From Lachnospiraceae bacterium GAM79 (GTDB lineage: Bacteria > Bacillota > Clostridia > Lachnospirales > Lachnospiraceae), in assembly GCA_003584705.1 (NCBI GenBank), contig AP018536.1:1178001-1242000 (forward strand): a DNA stretch of 64,000 nucleotides, written 5' to 3'. Numbering within the stretch: the first letter of the stretch is position 1; each line of letters starts with the position of its first letter. Made by a program: the position numbers and the translations under genes. This document shows, piece after piece, positions 35,869 through 43,595 of the stretch. The notes beneath the pieces were generated by a model. The model ran no database searches, was not told the origin of the DNA, and saw nothing but the letters and a program-made list of their open reading frames with translations.

Positions 35869-35912
35869 TTTGCTTTTACCCAAAACTATTTTGGTTTCTC
35901 TTTTTCTCTTCA

Positions 35913-35952
35913 GGGACTGTTCGAAAGGACAGTCCCGTTTGCGTTTTTCTTT
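35913..35952 (+). terminator. Intrinsic terminator after eno
   Basis: GGGACTGT and ACAGTCCC form a perfect 8 bp stem around TCGAAAGG, followed by GTTTGCGTTTTTC. Confidence 0.85.
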
Positions 35953-36073
35953 TTTAAAAACCTTGCAACATTTTTTCTCCCATCTGTATCTAAGATAGAG
36001 CGGCAGGGAAAATGGCGTAAGATCCCGGGAACAGCAGAAGGAAGCCGCGGAAGAAAAAATACATTATTTCATA

Positions 36074-36103
36074 TTGACTTTTCCGAAACCTATGTGATAA
36101 AAT
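36074..36103 (+). promoter_or_regulatory. Sigma-A promoter of the DUF2798 gene
   Basis: TTGACT (36074-36079), 18 bp spacer, TAAAAT (36098-36103). The leader that follows is about 125 bases. Confidence 0.72.
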
Positions 36104-36151
36104 CTCACCGTTGCGAAAATAGCATAGAGACTTTAGGTAAGAATTGGAAAC

Positions 36152-36204
36152 GACACATGTGCGCACTGCTCACTGATTAACGAACAACACACATGTGTCT
36201 TTTT
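36152..36204 (+). terminator. Terminator-like hairpin in the DUF2798 leader
   Basis: GACACATGTG (36152-36161) and CACATGTGTC (36190-36199) form a perfect 10 bp stem, with a 28-base loop and TTTTT after. It lies between promoter and start codon, so it may be an attenuator; the half-site is also self-complementary and could bind a protein. Confidence 0.6.
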
Positions 36205-36237
36205 GCGCCCATTTTTAGAAAAGGAGGGCATTAATTC

Positions 36238-36729
36238 ATGCCGAAAACAAGATTACAGAACATTATTTTCACCCTGATCATGGCATTCGTTATGGTATAC
36301 GCCATGGTCTGCTACAACATTGCACTGGACAAAGGAGGAATGACCAACGAGATCTTCCTGTTAGCGTTCCACGAAATTCCCATCATGTGGCCCATTGCCT
36401 GCATTCTGGAGTATTTCGCAGTGGAAAAGCTGTCCCGGAAGCTGGCATTCCGCATGGTATCCCCGGAGGATAAGCCCGTTTTCATTACTTTAGCGATCTC
36501 TTCCATGATCGTATGCCTGATGTGCCCGGTGATGAGCTTTATCGCCACCTGCCTCTTCATGCACCCCGGCAACCAGATCATCGCCCTGTGGCTGCAGAAG
36601 ACCGTCCAGAACTTCCCCATGGCCCTGTGCTGGCAGATCTTTTTCGCAGGCCCAGGAGTGCGGAATGTCTTTGGATTTGTTGTGGGATTTATATTGGATA
36701 GAAAAAGTATAATTGACTATCATCTGTGA
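36238..36729 (+). CDS. DUF2798 family membrane protein
   Basis: This 163-residue protein has four predicted helices and the family opening PKTRLQNIIFTLIMAFVMVY followed by CYNIALDKGGMTN. Function is unknown. AGGAGGG ten bases before the ATG supports the start. It is flanked by a leader hairpin and a downstream terminator, so it is expressed as a single gene. Confidence 0.82.
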   Translation: MPKTRLQNIIFTLIMAFVMVYAMVCYNIALDKGGMTNEIFLLAFHEIPIMWPIACILEYFAVEKLSRKLAFRMVSPEDKPVFITLAISSMIVCLMCPVMSFIATCLFMHPGNQIIALWLQKTVQNFPMALCWQIFFAGPGVRNVFGFVVGFILDRKSIIDYHL

Positions 36730-36750
36730 GTGTGCTAACATGAGCAAATA

Positions 36751-36799
36751 AAGAGACAACGAAGTCCGTGGAAACGGAAAGCGTTGTCTCTTTTATTTT
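36751..36799 (+). terminator. Intrinsic terminator after the DUF2798 gene
   Basis: AAGAGACAACG pairs with CGTTGTCTCTT, followed by TTATTTTG. Confidence 0.82.
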
Positions 36800-36833
36800 G
36801 TAGAAAAAGTCAGGAAATTACGAGGTGAAACCT

Positions 36834-38501
36834 ATGAGTGAGCAGGAAAAGAAGCAAAATACAGTTGCAGAGGTGTTAGTAAAATGTCTGGAAAACGAGG
36901 GCGTGAAATATGTCTTCGGGATTCCGGGGGAGGAAAATCTGGATATGATGAATGCACTGGAAAAATCGGACATCCGGGTGATCGTGGTGCGGCATGAACA
37001 GGGAGCGGCATTCATGGCTGATATGTACGGAAGACTGACGGGAAAAGCAGGTGTGTGTTTCTCAACGTTGGGCCCCGGTGCCACGAACCTGATCACAGGC
37101 ACGGCAGATGCTAATTCCGACGGTGCACCGCTGATTGCCATTACCGGACAGGTGGGAACGGAGCGGATGCATTTGACTTCTCATCAGTATCTGGATCTGG
37201 TAGAGCTGTTTGCGCCAATCACCAAGCGGAGCAAACAGATCGTGAACCCCAATTCCGTCAATGAAATCGTCAGGATCGCTTTTAAATATGCGGAGAGTGA
37301 GAAGCCGGGAGCCTGTCATGTGGATCTTCCCACGAACGTGGCGAAGCTTCCGGTCAGCTCCGGTATTGCCGCACAGCCTTTGAAAAAGCCGGAGAGGGAT
37401 AAGGAGTACGCATCCTTTTCCAGTATCGATCAGGCGGCGGCCATGATCTTCAAGGCAAAGCACCCGGTGATCCTGGTGGGACACAGTGCGGTGCGCAATC
37501 ACGCCGGGGAGGCTCTTACCAGCTTCGCAGATGTCCTGAAGATCCCGGTGGTCAATACCATGATGGCCAAAGGCATCATTCCTTATAACAACAAATATTC
37601 CCTCTGGACCATAGGCATCCCCCAGAAGGATTATCAGAACAAGGTGCTGGATATGGCAGATCTGGTGATCGCCGTCGGTTATGATATTGTGGAATTCGCT
37701 CCCGGCAAATGGAACGGAGAGGGGAAACATAAGATTATTCATATCGACCAGAGGCCGGCGCATATCAACATGCTGTACCAGCCAGAGGTGGAAGTTGTCG
37801 GAGACATTTCCTATTCTTTACAGCAGATCCTGTACCGCAGTGACGCAAAAGAGGAGCCGGAAGAATTTCTCAAACTGCGGGAAGAAATGGTGGCGGAATA
37901 TGAAAGCTATGCGGATGACACCTCTTTTCCCATGAAGCCACAGAAAATACTGTACGATGTCCGGAAATTTATGGGTGCGGATGACATCGTGATCTCGGAT
38001 GTGGGCGCTCATAAAATGTGGATTGCCAGAGAGTACAACTGTTACGAACCCAATACCTGCATCATCTCCAACGGTTTTGCCACCATGGGCATCGCAGTGC
38101 CGGGGGCTGTGGCAGCCAAGTTGATCTACCCGGAGAAAAAGGTACTGGCGATCTCCGGAGACGGCGGATTCATGATGAATAGCCAGGAGTATGAGACAGC
38201 CCTCAGAGAGGGGACACCCATTGTGACTCTGATCTTCTCCGATGCCAGCTATGGTCTGATCAAATGGAAGCAGATGGATCACTTCGGACACAACTGCTTT
38301 GTGGATTTCCAGAATCCCGATTTTGTGAAATATGCGGAAAGCATGCATGCCAAAGGCTACCGCGTGGAGAAGGCGGAAGACCTGCTGCCGATCCTGGAGG
38401 ATGCCTTTCAGCAGAAGGTCCCCTGCATCATCGACTGTCCTGTGGACTACAGCGAAAATACCAAGCTCTCGGAGTATCTGCATGATAAGTTTGAGAAGTA
38501 G
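36834..38501 (+). CDS. Acetolactate synthase-like thiamine diphosphate enzyme
   Basis: This is a 555-residue TPP enzyme with the three usual domains. The catalytic Glu lies in VRHEQGAAFMADMYGR, and the TPP/Mg site is SGDGGFMMNSQE. It should condense two pyruvates to acetolactate. No regulatory small subunit or ilv gene is near, and it resembles catabolic AlsS-like enzymes, though another 2-keto acid is possible. GAGGTGA lies six bases before the ATG at 36834; a GTG at 36825 is the alternative. The repeat composite begins 16 bases after the stop, with no clear terminator. Confidence 0.85.
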   Translation: MSEQEKKQNTVAEVLVKCLENEGVKYVFGIPGEENLDMMNALEKSDIRVIVVRHEQGAAFMADMYGRLTGKAGVCFSTLGPGATNLITGTADANSDGAPLIAITGQVGTERMHLTSHQYLDLVELFAPITKRSKQIVNPNSVNEIVRIAFKYAESEKPGACHVDLPTNVAKLPVSSGIAAQPLKKPERDKEYASFSSIDQAAAMIFKAKHPVILVGHSAVRNHAGEALTSFADVLKIPVVNTMMAKGIIPYNNKYSLWTIGIPQKDYQNKVLDMADLVIAVGYDIVEFAPGKWNGEGKHKIIHIDQRPAHINMLYQPEVEVVGDISYSLQQILYRSDAKEEPEEFLKLREEMVAEYESYADDTSFPMKPQKILYDVRKFMGADDIVISDVGAHKMWIAREYNCYEPNTCIISNGFATMGIAVPGAVAAKLIYPEKKVLAISGDGGFMMNSQEYETALREGTPIVTLIFSDASYGLIKWKQMDHFGHNCFVDFQNPDFVKYAESMHAKGYRVEKAEDLLPILEDAFQQKVPCIIDCPVDYSENTKLSEYLHDKFEK

Positions 38502-38516
38502 AGTTTTAACTAGAGA

Positions 38517-38681
38517 GTTACGAAAGCATAGCCGCGCATAGGCATAGTGAAGACAGCGATGGGCGCTCGTGCACAATTCGCTGTCTTTACTTATGCCGAG
38601 ATGTGGCAAACGCCGCGATATGAAATAAGATTGGCAGCGTTCTTTGCTGACAATCTTATGAATAGCGTGGCTCATTGCGGA
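38517..38681 (+). repeat. Left inverted-repeat arm of the hairpin-array element (~165 bp)
   Basis: It is inverted and nearly identical to 39237-39403. Internally it has AGACAGCGA/TCGCTGTCT and AAGATTGGCAGC/GCTGACAATCTT stems. The outer end reads GTTACGAAAGCATAGCCGCG, the inner end GGCTCATTGCGGA. No coding potential. Confidence 0.88.
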
Positions 38682-38784
38682 TGGTAGTTTCAAATCCACG
38701 AACGTCCACAGCAAACGGAACATCCTTCCACGGTGGGCATCGCGGCATTTATTATAGCCTACGTTACGAAATGCCCTGTAATCT

Positions 38785-39216
38785 ACGTTTTTTCTCTGTT
38801 GAGCCCCGGAAGTTTGTGACAAGCGGGGCGTAATCCATGTTTTTTCTCTGTTGAGCCCCGGAAGTTTGCGACAAGCGGGGCGTAATTCATGTTTTTTCTC
38901 TGTTGAGCCCCGGAAGTTTGCGACAAGCGGGGCGTAATTCGTGTTTTTCCTCTGTTGAGCCCCGGAAGCTTCCGACAAGCGGGGCGTAATTCGTGTTTTT
39001 CCTCTGCTGAGCCCCGGAAGTTTGCGACAAGCGGGGCGTAATCCATGTTTTTTCTCTGTTGAGCCCCGGAAGTTTGCGACAAGCGGGGCGTAATCCGTGT
39101 TTTTTCTCTGCTGAGCCCCGGAAGTTTGCGACAAGCGGGGCGTAATTCGTGTTTTTTCTCTGCTGAGCCCCGAAAGTTTCCGACAAGTGGGGCGAAATCT
39201 ACATTTTTCTTCTACT
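38785..39216. repeat. Tandem array of eight 52 bp hairpin units
   Basis: GAGCCCCGG starts at 38801, 38853, 38905, 38957, 39009, 39061, 39113 and 39165, an exact 52-base period. A decayed ninth unit follows. Each unit has GCCCCG and CGGGGC flanking a 15-base loop (mostly GAAGTTTGCGACAAG), then a T-rich spacer TTTTTTCTCTG. Sequence differs at only a few positions per unit. There are no unique spacers, so it is not a CRISPR array. On the minus strand all three frames are open across it, an artefact of the unit lacking stops. Confidence 0.92.
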
Positions 39217-39236
39217 ATGTCCCGAAGATAAACCCC

Positions 39237-39403
39237 TCCGCAATGAGCCACGCTATTCATAAGATTGTCAGCATAAAACGCTGCCAATCTTATTTCATAT
39301 CGCGGCGTTCGCCGCATCTCGGCATAAGTAAAGACAGCGAATCATGCGCGAGCGCCCATCGCTGTCTTCACTATGCCTATGCGCGGCTCATTGCTCGCGT
39401 AAC
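39237..39403 (-). repeat. Right inverted-repeat arm of the hairpin-array element (~167 bp)
   Basis: It is the inverted counterpart of 38517-38681 with only scattered differences (for example GCGAACGCC for GCAAACGCC). It ends with GCTCGCGTAAC. A related end motif, TTACGCGAGCAACGAGCC, recurs at 47614-47631. Confidence 0.88.
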
Positions 39404-39587
39404 TTTCCATTTACAGTGTAATATTATCCACCTTTTTCCATTCGAAAAAAATCCCCCTTTTTGAAAATTTGCTATCTGTTGCCTGATGGAAACTAATGGT
39501 AGAATTCAATTATCAAATAAAACAGACGGCCGTCAGTGATAATGATAAATACAAAAAACAATATTTACCTATTGGGAGGACGAGTGT

Positions 39588-40256
39588 ATGAAGCGTAAAT
39601 TATTATCTACCGTACTTGCGGTAACCATGGCAGTATCCAGGCTGACCGGATGTGGACGGAGCGGAACAAATGAAGCAACAGGAACAGGCGCTGCAACGAC
39701 AGATGCCAAAACAGAGACCTATCGTGTCCGGATTCCTATAGACAGCTGCGATTTTTCCCTGGCGCATTACGAAGCAGACGGGGAAGAGGCGGATGAGAAT
39801 TCTGAACACTTTTCTTTTGAAAGATTGGAAAAATACATTCTGCCACTGCTGGATGCGGCGGAGAAAGCTTACGGCGGGAAGCTGGATATCCTCCTGTCCC
39901 CCTGGAGTCCGCCGGTCTACATGAAGACCAATGGAGAGCGGAACAACGGCGGCAAATTAAAGCCGGAATACCGGAAGCGCTGGGCAGAGTATATCTGCCG
40001 TTACATTGAGGAATACCGCAGCCGCGGGCATTTGTGGCATTTCACCCATTTCCTGAAGCCGGGAGCACAACGGATAGGTGTGACCCGCTACACGGACAAG
40101 ATCGAGGTGACGGCTTTTGAAAAAGACGGACGGATCGTTGTCGTGCTTTTGAATCGAACGGAGGAAGAGATTCCGGTGTGTCTGTGGCTGGGAGAATACT
40201 GCGCAGAATGGATATCGAAGGCAAAGTCCATTATGACAGCGGAGATCGAGAGATAA
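39588..40256 (+). pseudogene. Mosaic remnant: lipoprotein signal fused to an internally deleted GH30 glycosidase
   Basis: The open frame encodes 222 residues in three unrelated parts. Residues 1-45 are a binding-protein-type lipoprotein leader (MKRKLLSTVLAVTMAV, LTGCG), like that of the ChvE-like protein at 62128. Residues 46-147 match the start of a GH30 catalytic domain (IPIDSCDFSLAHYE, LLSPWSPPVYMKTNGE). After HLWHFTHFLKPGAQRIGV it jumps to the GH30 C-terminal beta domain (VTAFEKDGRIVVVLLNRT). The region holding both catalytic glutamates is missing, so glycosidase activity is lost. GGGAGGAC before the ATG could still drive translation. Confidence 0.75.
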
Positions 40257-40280
40257 GAATAAGAGATATAGGTAATTACG

Positions 40281-40320
40281 AAAAAACAGTGGGAACCGGA
40301 AGCGGAACCCACTGTTTTTG
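40281..40320 (+). terminator. Intrinsic terminator after the GH30 remnant
   Basis: AAAACAGTGGG and CCCACTGTTTT form an 11 bp stem around AACCGGAAGCGGAA, followed by TG. Confidence 0.87.
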
Positions 40321-40456
40321 CGCATATGCCCCGGGCGGGTTGACAGAATGGTGGAAACCGTAGTATTTTGAAACAGACCACTGTGGATAACAGGGCAAGT
40401 GAAAAATGTAGGCAGAAGAAAAGTAAGTTACGACAGAAGAATGAGGATACAGATAT

Positions 40457-41074
40457 ATGAAAATCTATTTGGTAAGACACGGGGAGACAGACTGGAACCA
40501 GGCGGGGCGGCTGCAGGGACAGACGGATATTGACCTGGATGCTCAAGGTTTTGCGCAGGCGGCGGAAGCGGCAGAGAGATTAAAGGAAGTTCCTTTTGAA
40601 ATCGCGTTTTGTTCCCCGCTGATCCGTGCAAGACATACGGCAGAGACCATTGTGGGCGAGAGGAAAATTACGCTGACCACAGACGAAAGACTCCGGGAAC
40701 TCAATTTCGGACCATGGGAAGGGACCGATGTCCGTAAAATCCGGGAGGGGGCCAACAGTCCGTTTACGGATCCGGGGAGCTATCTCCCGCCCGAGGGAGC
40801 GGAAAGTTTTGCCCAGTTGTATGCCAGAAGCGGCGAGTTCGTGAAGCAGGTGTTGCTGCCGTTGGAGGGAACTTATGAAACAGTGCTGGTGGTAGCTCAT
40901 GGAGCATTGAATCGCAGTATCCTGAATGCGGTGTTGGATATTCCGGTCAGCGACTTCTGGCATTTCCATATGGGCAACTGTGCTACTGCGATTCTGGAAT
41001 GCCGGGAAGGAAAGCTGTCTCTGTTGGAATATCAGGACAGTGAAAGTGTAAATACGAAGAGCAAACTGCTGTAA
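40457..41074 (+). CDS. Histidine phosphatase family (phosphoglycerate mutase-like) protein
   Basis: This is a 205-residue cytosolic protein. The catalytic RHGETDWN is at residues 8-15. SPLIRARHTAETI carries the second Arg, LRELNFGPWEGTD the acid, and VVAHGALNR the second His. It is a phosphatase or mutase of the PhoE/CobC/GpmB type; the substrate is unknown. No strong ribosome site is seen beyond weak purine stretches. The DUF4317 gene follows after 47 bases. Confidence 0.87.
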   Translation: MKIYLVRHGETDWNQAGRLQGQTDIDLDAQGFAQAAEAAERLKEVPFEIAFCSPLIRARHTAETIVGERKITLTTDERLRELNFGPWEGTDVRKIREGANSPFTDPGSYLPPEGAESFAQLYARSGEFVKQVLLPLEGTYETVLVVAHGALNRSILNAVLDIPVSDFWHFHMGNCATAILECREGKLSLLEYQDSESVNTKSKLL

Positions 41075-41121
41075 GTTCCGGATACAGAGCTTGCAGACTG
41101 CTGAAAGGTGAGAGGTTAAGA

Positions 41122-41745
41122 ATGCACATAGACAGAGAAGATATGCTGGAACTGACCAGAAGAATGACCGTGTCCCGCAACTGTTTTTCCAGAATTGCAG
41201 GAGCCTATATGGACGAAGAAGGGTTTATTGACGGTACTTTTAATACTCATTTTCTGAAGTTGTCCGGAAGCGAAAAAGAGAAAAATCTGAATATTGCCAA
41301 GACGGTACCTTATTCCAATACCAATGTGAATCTGAAAAACTACCGACTGGATCAGGGAGCCCGGAAACCGGGCAGCATTATGCAGTTATTGGAGGCATTA
41401 CGGCAGTGCGAACTGAAAAATGATGCATTATTGTACTCCCTCTATGAATATATTGGGGAGAGATACCAGCCGGGATATCCTTATGCCGTTTATCTTTTCT
41501 TCGGCAGCTACGATGTACCCACCAAGGGAAAAGACAAAGAGAACCAGTGGGAGTCCGAGGAAGTCTATCAGTTTCTCATCGGCACGATCAGTCCGGTGAC
41601 CGGAGACTACGAGGCCGGAAAACCGGAGGCGGGATTTTTGTACCCTGCCTTTGCCAACCACAGCACAGACATTGACGGTATCAACATCTATCAGGCGGAG
41701 GAAGGGGCACAGTTATTTGCAAAAATACTGGGCGTACAGGCTTGA
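41122..41745 (+). CDS. DUF4317 family protein
   Basis: This is a 207-residue soluble protein with the DUF4317 pattern: ELTRRMTVSRNCFSRIAGAY at the start, FNTHFLKLSGSEKEKNL, YDVPTKGKDKENQWESEEVY and FLYPAFANHSTDIDGI. It is shorter than many family members, which reach about 400 residues. Function unknown. AAGGTGAGAGG precedes the ATG. Its stop codon overlaps the -35 of the MATE promoter. Confidence 0.8.
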   Translation: MHIDREDMLELTRRMTVSRNCFSRIAGAYMDEEGFIDGTFNTHFLKLSGSEKEKNLNIAKTVPYSNTNVNLKNYRLDQGARKPGSIMQLLEALRQCELKNDALLYSLYEYIGERYQPGYPYAVYLFFGSYDVPTKGKDKENQWESEEVYQFLIGTISPVTGDYEAGKPEAGFLYPAFANHSTDIDGINIYQAEEGAQLFAKILGVQA

Positions 41746-41770
41746 CAGAAAGGCATTTCTTCCCTATAAT
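41742..41770 (+). promoter_or_regulatory. Consensus sigma-A promoter of the first MATE gene
   Basis: TTGACA (41742-41747), exactly 17 bp, TATAAT (41765-41770): a perfect consensus, overlapping the DUF4317 stop. The leader is about 120 bases. Confidence 0.92.
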
Positions 41771-41846
41771 ACGCTCTGGAACAAAATGAATAACCGGTCA
41801 TAAAACCCGTGAGGGAGTGGATTTTTCAAGATATCGATCTTATTTT

Positions 41847-41884
41847 CGCCACACAGCAGGAATGTTGTGTGGCGTTTGTTGTTT
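41847..41884 (+). terminator. Terminator-like hairpin in the MATE leader
   Basis: CGCCACACA and TGTGTGGCG form a 9 bp stem, extended by GCA/TGT, followed by TTTGTTGTTT, 14 bases before the MATE ATG. With a perfect promoter upstream it looks like an attenuator. Confidence 0.65.
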
Positions 41885-41897
41885 AAGGAGAGGAAAA

Positions 41898-43229
41898 ATG
41901 AACCAGACTTATATGAAAGAAAAGAAGATATTCCCGTTGGTCATGTCCATGGCACTTCCCATGATGCTGTCCATGGCATTTAATTCCCTCTATAACATTG
42001 TAGACAGTTATTTCGTGGCGAAGCTCAGTGAAGATGCCATGACGGCATTGTCTTTAGTCTATCCGGCACAGAACTTGTTGACGGCGGTGGCAGTGGGCTT
42101 CGGTGTGGGTGTGAATGCCATGATCTCCTTCTATCTGGGAGCACAGAATCAGGAAAAAGCGGATAAGACGGCAACCCAGGGCATGGTGCTGGGAGTATTG
42201 CACGGCGTACTGCTTATGATCTTATTCCTCTGCGGCATGAACTGGTTCTTAGGGATGTTTACGAAGAGCGATACCGTGCGGGCACTGGGCATGGAATATT
42301 CCAATGTGGTATTCCTGTTTTCCACCATTGTCACCGGAGGTATCACGTTAGAGAAAATCTTTCAGGCGGTGGGCCGGATGCGTGCCACCATGGTCAGTAT
42401 GATCGCCGGATTTGTGACGAATATTGTGTTGGATCCGTTGTTGATCTTCGGTATCGGACCGTTTCCCCGGATGGAGATCGCCGGAGCGGCTTTGGCTACC
42501 GGAATCGGTCAGGTGATCACGTTATTAGTATATATCATCTATTACGTGTTGGATCCGTTGCCGGTAAAATTGCGCAGAACTTATCTGCGACCGGAAGGAG
42601 AGATCTGTGGCAAGACCTACGGCATCGGCATTCCGGCTACGTTGAATATGGCACTGCCGTCTCTGTTGATTTCCGCACTGAACGGTATTCTGGCGGCTTA
42701 TTCGGGTGCGTATGTGCTGGTACTGGGCGTTTATTACAAGCTGCAGACCTTTATCTATCTGCCCTCCAATGGCATCATTCAGGGCATCCGGCCACTGATT
42801 GGTTACAATTACGGTGCCGGAGAGCGGAAGCGTGTGGAGCAGATCTACCGGTTGACGCTGGAACTGACTGCCGGGATCATGGCTATCGGCACGGCATTGT
42901 GCTGGCTGATCCCCGGAGGACTGATCGGACTGTTCACCGAGAATCCGGAGACTGTTACCATCGGTATTACAGCACTGCACATCATCAGTCTGGGCTTTAT
43001 TCTGTCCGCTGTGTCGGTGACCAGCTCCGGTGCACTGGAGGCGCTGGGACAGGGCCTGGCTTCCCTGGTGATCTCCGTGATGCGGTATGTGGCGGTGATC
43101 ATCCCTGCGGCATTTGTGCTGAGCCGCCTGATCGGCGTCACCGGTGTGTGGTGGGCATTTGTCTGCACTGAGAGCGTGACTGCGGTGGTGGCGTATGTGT
43201 TGTACCACAGGGTGTGGAAGAGAGCGTAA
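41898..43229 (+). CDS. MATE family efflux transporter
   Basis: The 443-residue protein has 12 helices in two MatE halves. It opens with PLVMSMALPMMLSMAFNSLYNI and has repeat landmarks FQAVGRMRATM and ALGQGLASLVIS. It probably exports organic cations, drugs or metabolites with Na+ or H+. The start at 41898 follows AAGGAGAGG; the frame extends 27 codons through the leader hairpin without a ribosome site. A second MATE gene lies at 53145 but with different control signals. Confidence 0.92.
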   Translation: MNQTYMKEKKIFPLVMSMALPMMLSMAFNSLYNIVDSYFVAKLSEDAMTALSLVYPAQNLLTAVAVGFGVGVNAMISFYLGAQNQEKADKTATQGMVLGVLHGVLLMILFLCGMNWFLGMFTKSDTVRALGMEYSNVVFLFSTIVTGGITLEKIFQAVGRMRATMVSMIAGFVTNIVLDPLLIFGIGPFPRMEIAGAALATGIGQVITLLVYIIYYVLDPLPVKLRRTYLRPEGEICGKTYGIGIPATLNMALPSLLISALNGILAAYSGAYVLVLGVYYKLQTFIYLPSNGIIQGIRPLIGYNYGAGERKRVEQIYRLTLELTAGIMAIGTALCWLIPGGLIGLFTENPETVTIGITALHIISLGFILSAVSVTSSGALEALGQGLASLVISVMRYVAVIIPAAFVLSRLIGVTGVWWAFVCTESVTAVVAYVLYHRVWKRA

Positions 43230-43256
43230 GAGGCGAGTACCGTTCACATTCGCGGC

Positions 43257-43336
43257 CGTTCACCCCGCGCCATTCGTACCCGTGGTCGTTCACCCCGCGC
43301 CATTCGCACCCGTGGTCGTTCACCCCGCGCCATTCG
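43257..43336 (+). repeat. Short tandem repeat, 30 bp x 2.7
   Basis: Units CGTTCACCCCGCGCCATTCG plus TACCCGTGGT or CACCCGTGGT start at 43257, 43287 and 43317. The last runs into the palindromic repeat, suggesting slippage duplication of that element's left end. Confidence 0.85.
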
Positions 43337-43467
43337 CAAAATCGCCTCTTCGAGGCTTTCCGCTGCTACGCAGCTGCCTTTTGCTCATGAGATGGCGCTC
43401 CCCTCGTCGATTTGCACAGAGCCGGCTCCTTACGCAAGCGTAAAGCCGTCTCCGCACAAATCGACGG
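43323..43467 (+). repeat. Copy of the palindromic intergenic repeat with altered ends
   Basis: The order is as in the full-length copies: CGCCATTCGCAAAATCGCC, TCTTCGAGGC hairpin, CTTTTGCTCATG, then a stem CGTCGATTTGC/GCACAAATCGACG around TTACGCAAGCGTAA. The ends are not ACTATTCAGA. Lies between the first MATE gene and the nrdD promoter. Confidence 0.65.
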
Positions 43468-43480
43468 GTGAACTGATGTA

Positions 43481-43533
43481 TACACAATATCTTGTATCCT
43501 TTAATTGACTTCCCCTACAAAGTATTGTAGAAT
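43481..43533 (+). promoter_or_regulatory. nrdD promoter with two NrdR-box-like palindromes
   Basis: ACACAATATCTTGTAT (43482-43497) fits the NrdR box consensus at nearly all positions. CTACAAAGTATTGTAG (43515-43530) is a second, palindromic copy. Centres are about 34 bases apart, close to three helical turns. TTGACT (43505-43510), 17 bp, TAGAAT (43528-43533) form the promoter, so box 2 lies between and over the hexamers as expected for ATP/dATP-responsive repression. Confidence 0.7.
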
Positions 43534-43595
43534 AGACCGTGATAGGTTTTACGGGCGAAAGCCCATGGGGACACGAAGGTAAGGGGGTACATAAG

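Noticed and set aside
38785..39216. Possible CRISPR array
   Set aside because: Units are contiguous 52 bp repeats with no unique spacers, and no cas gene is present.
37818..39317. 499-codon minus-strand open frame across the tandem array
   Set aside because: It is antisense to the acetolactate synthase gene and open only because the 52 bp unit lacks stops in all three minus frames. The repeated 52-residue pattern comes from frame cycling; there is no ribosome site.
42525..43247. 240-codon minus-strand open frame
   Set aside because: Antisense to the first MATE gene; His/Gln-rich nonsense composition.
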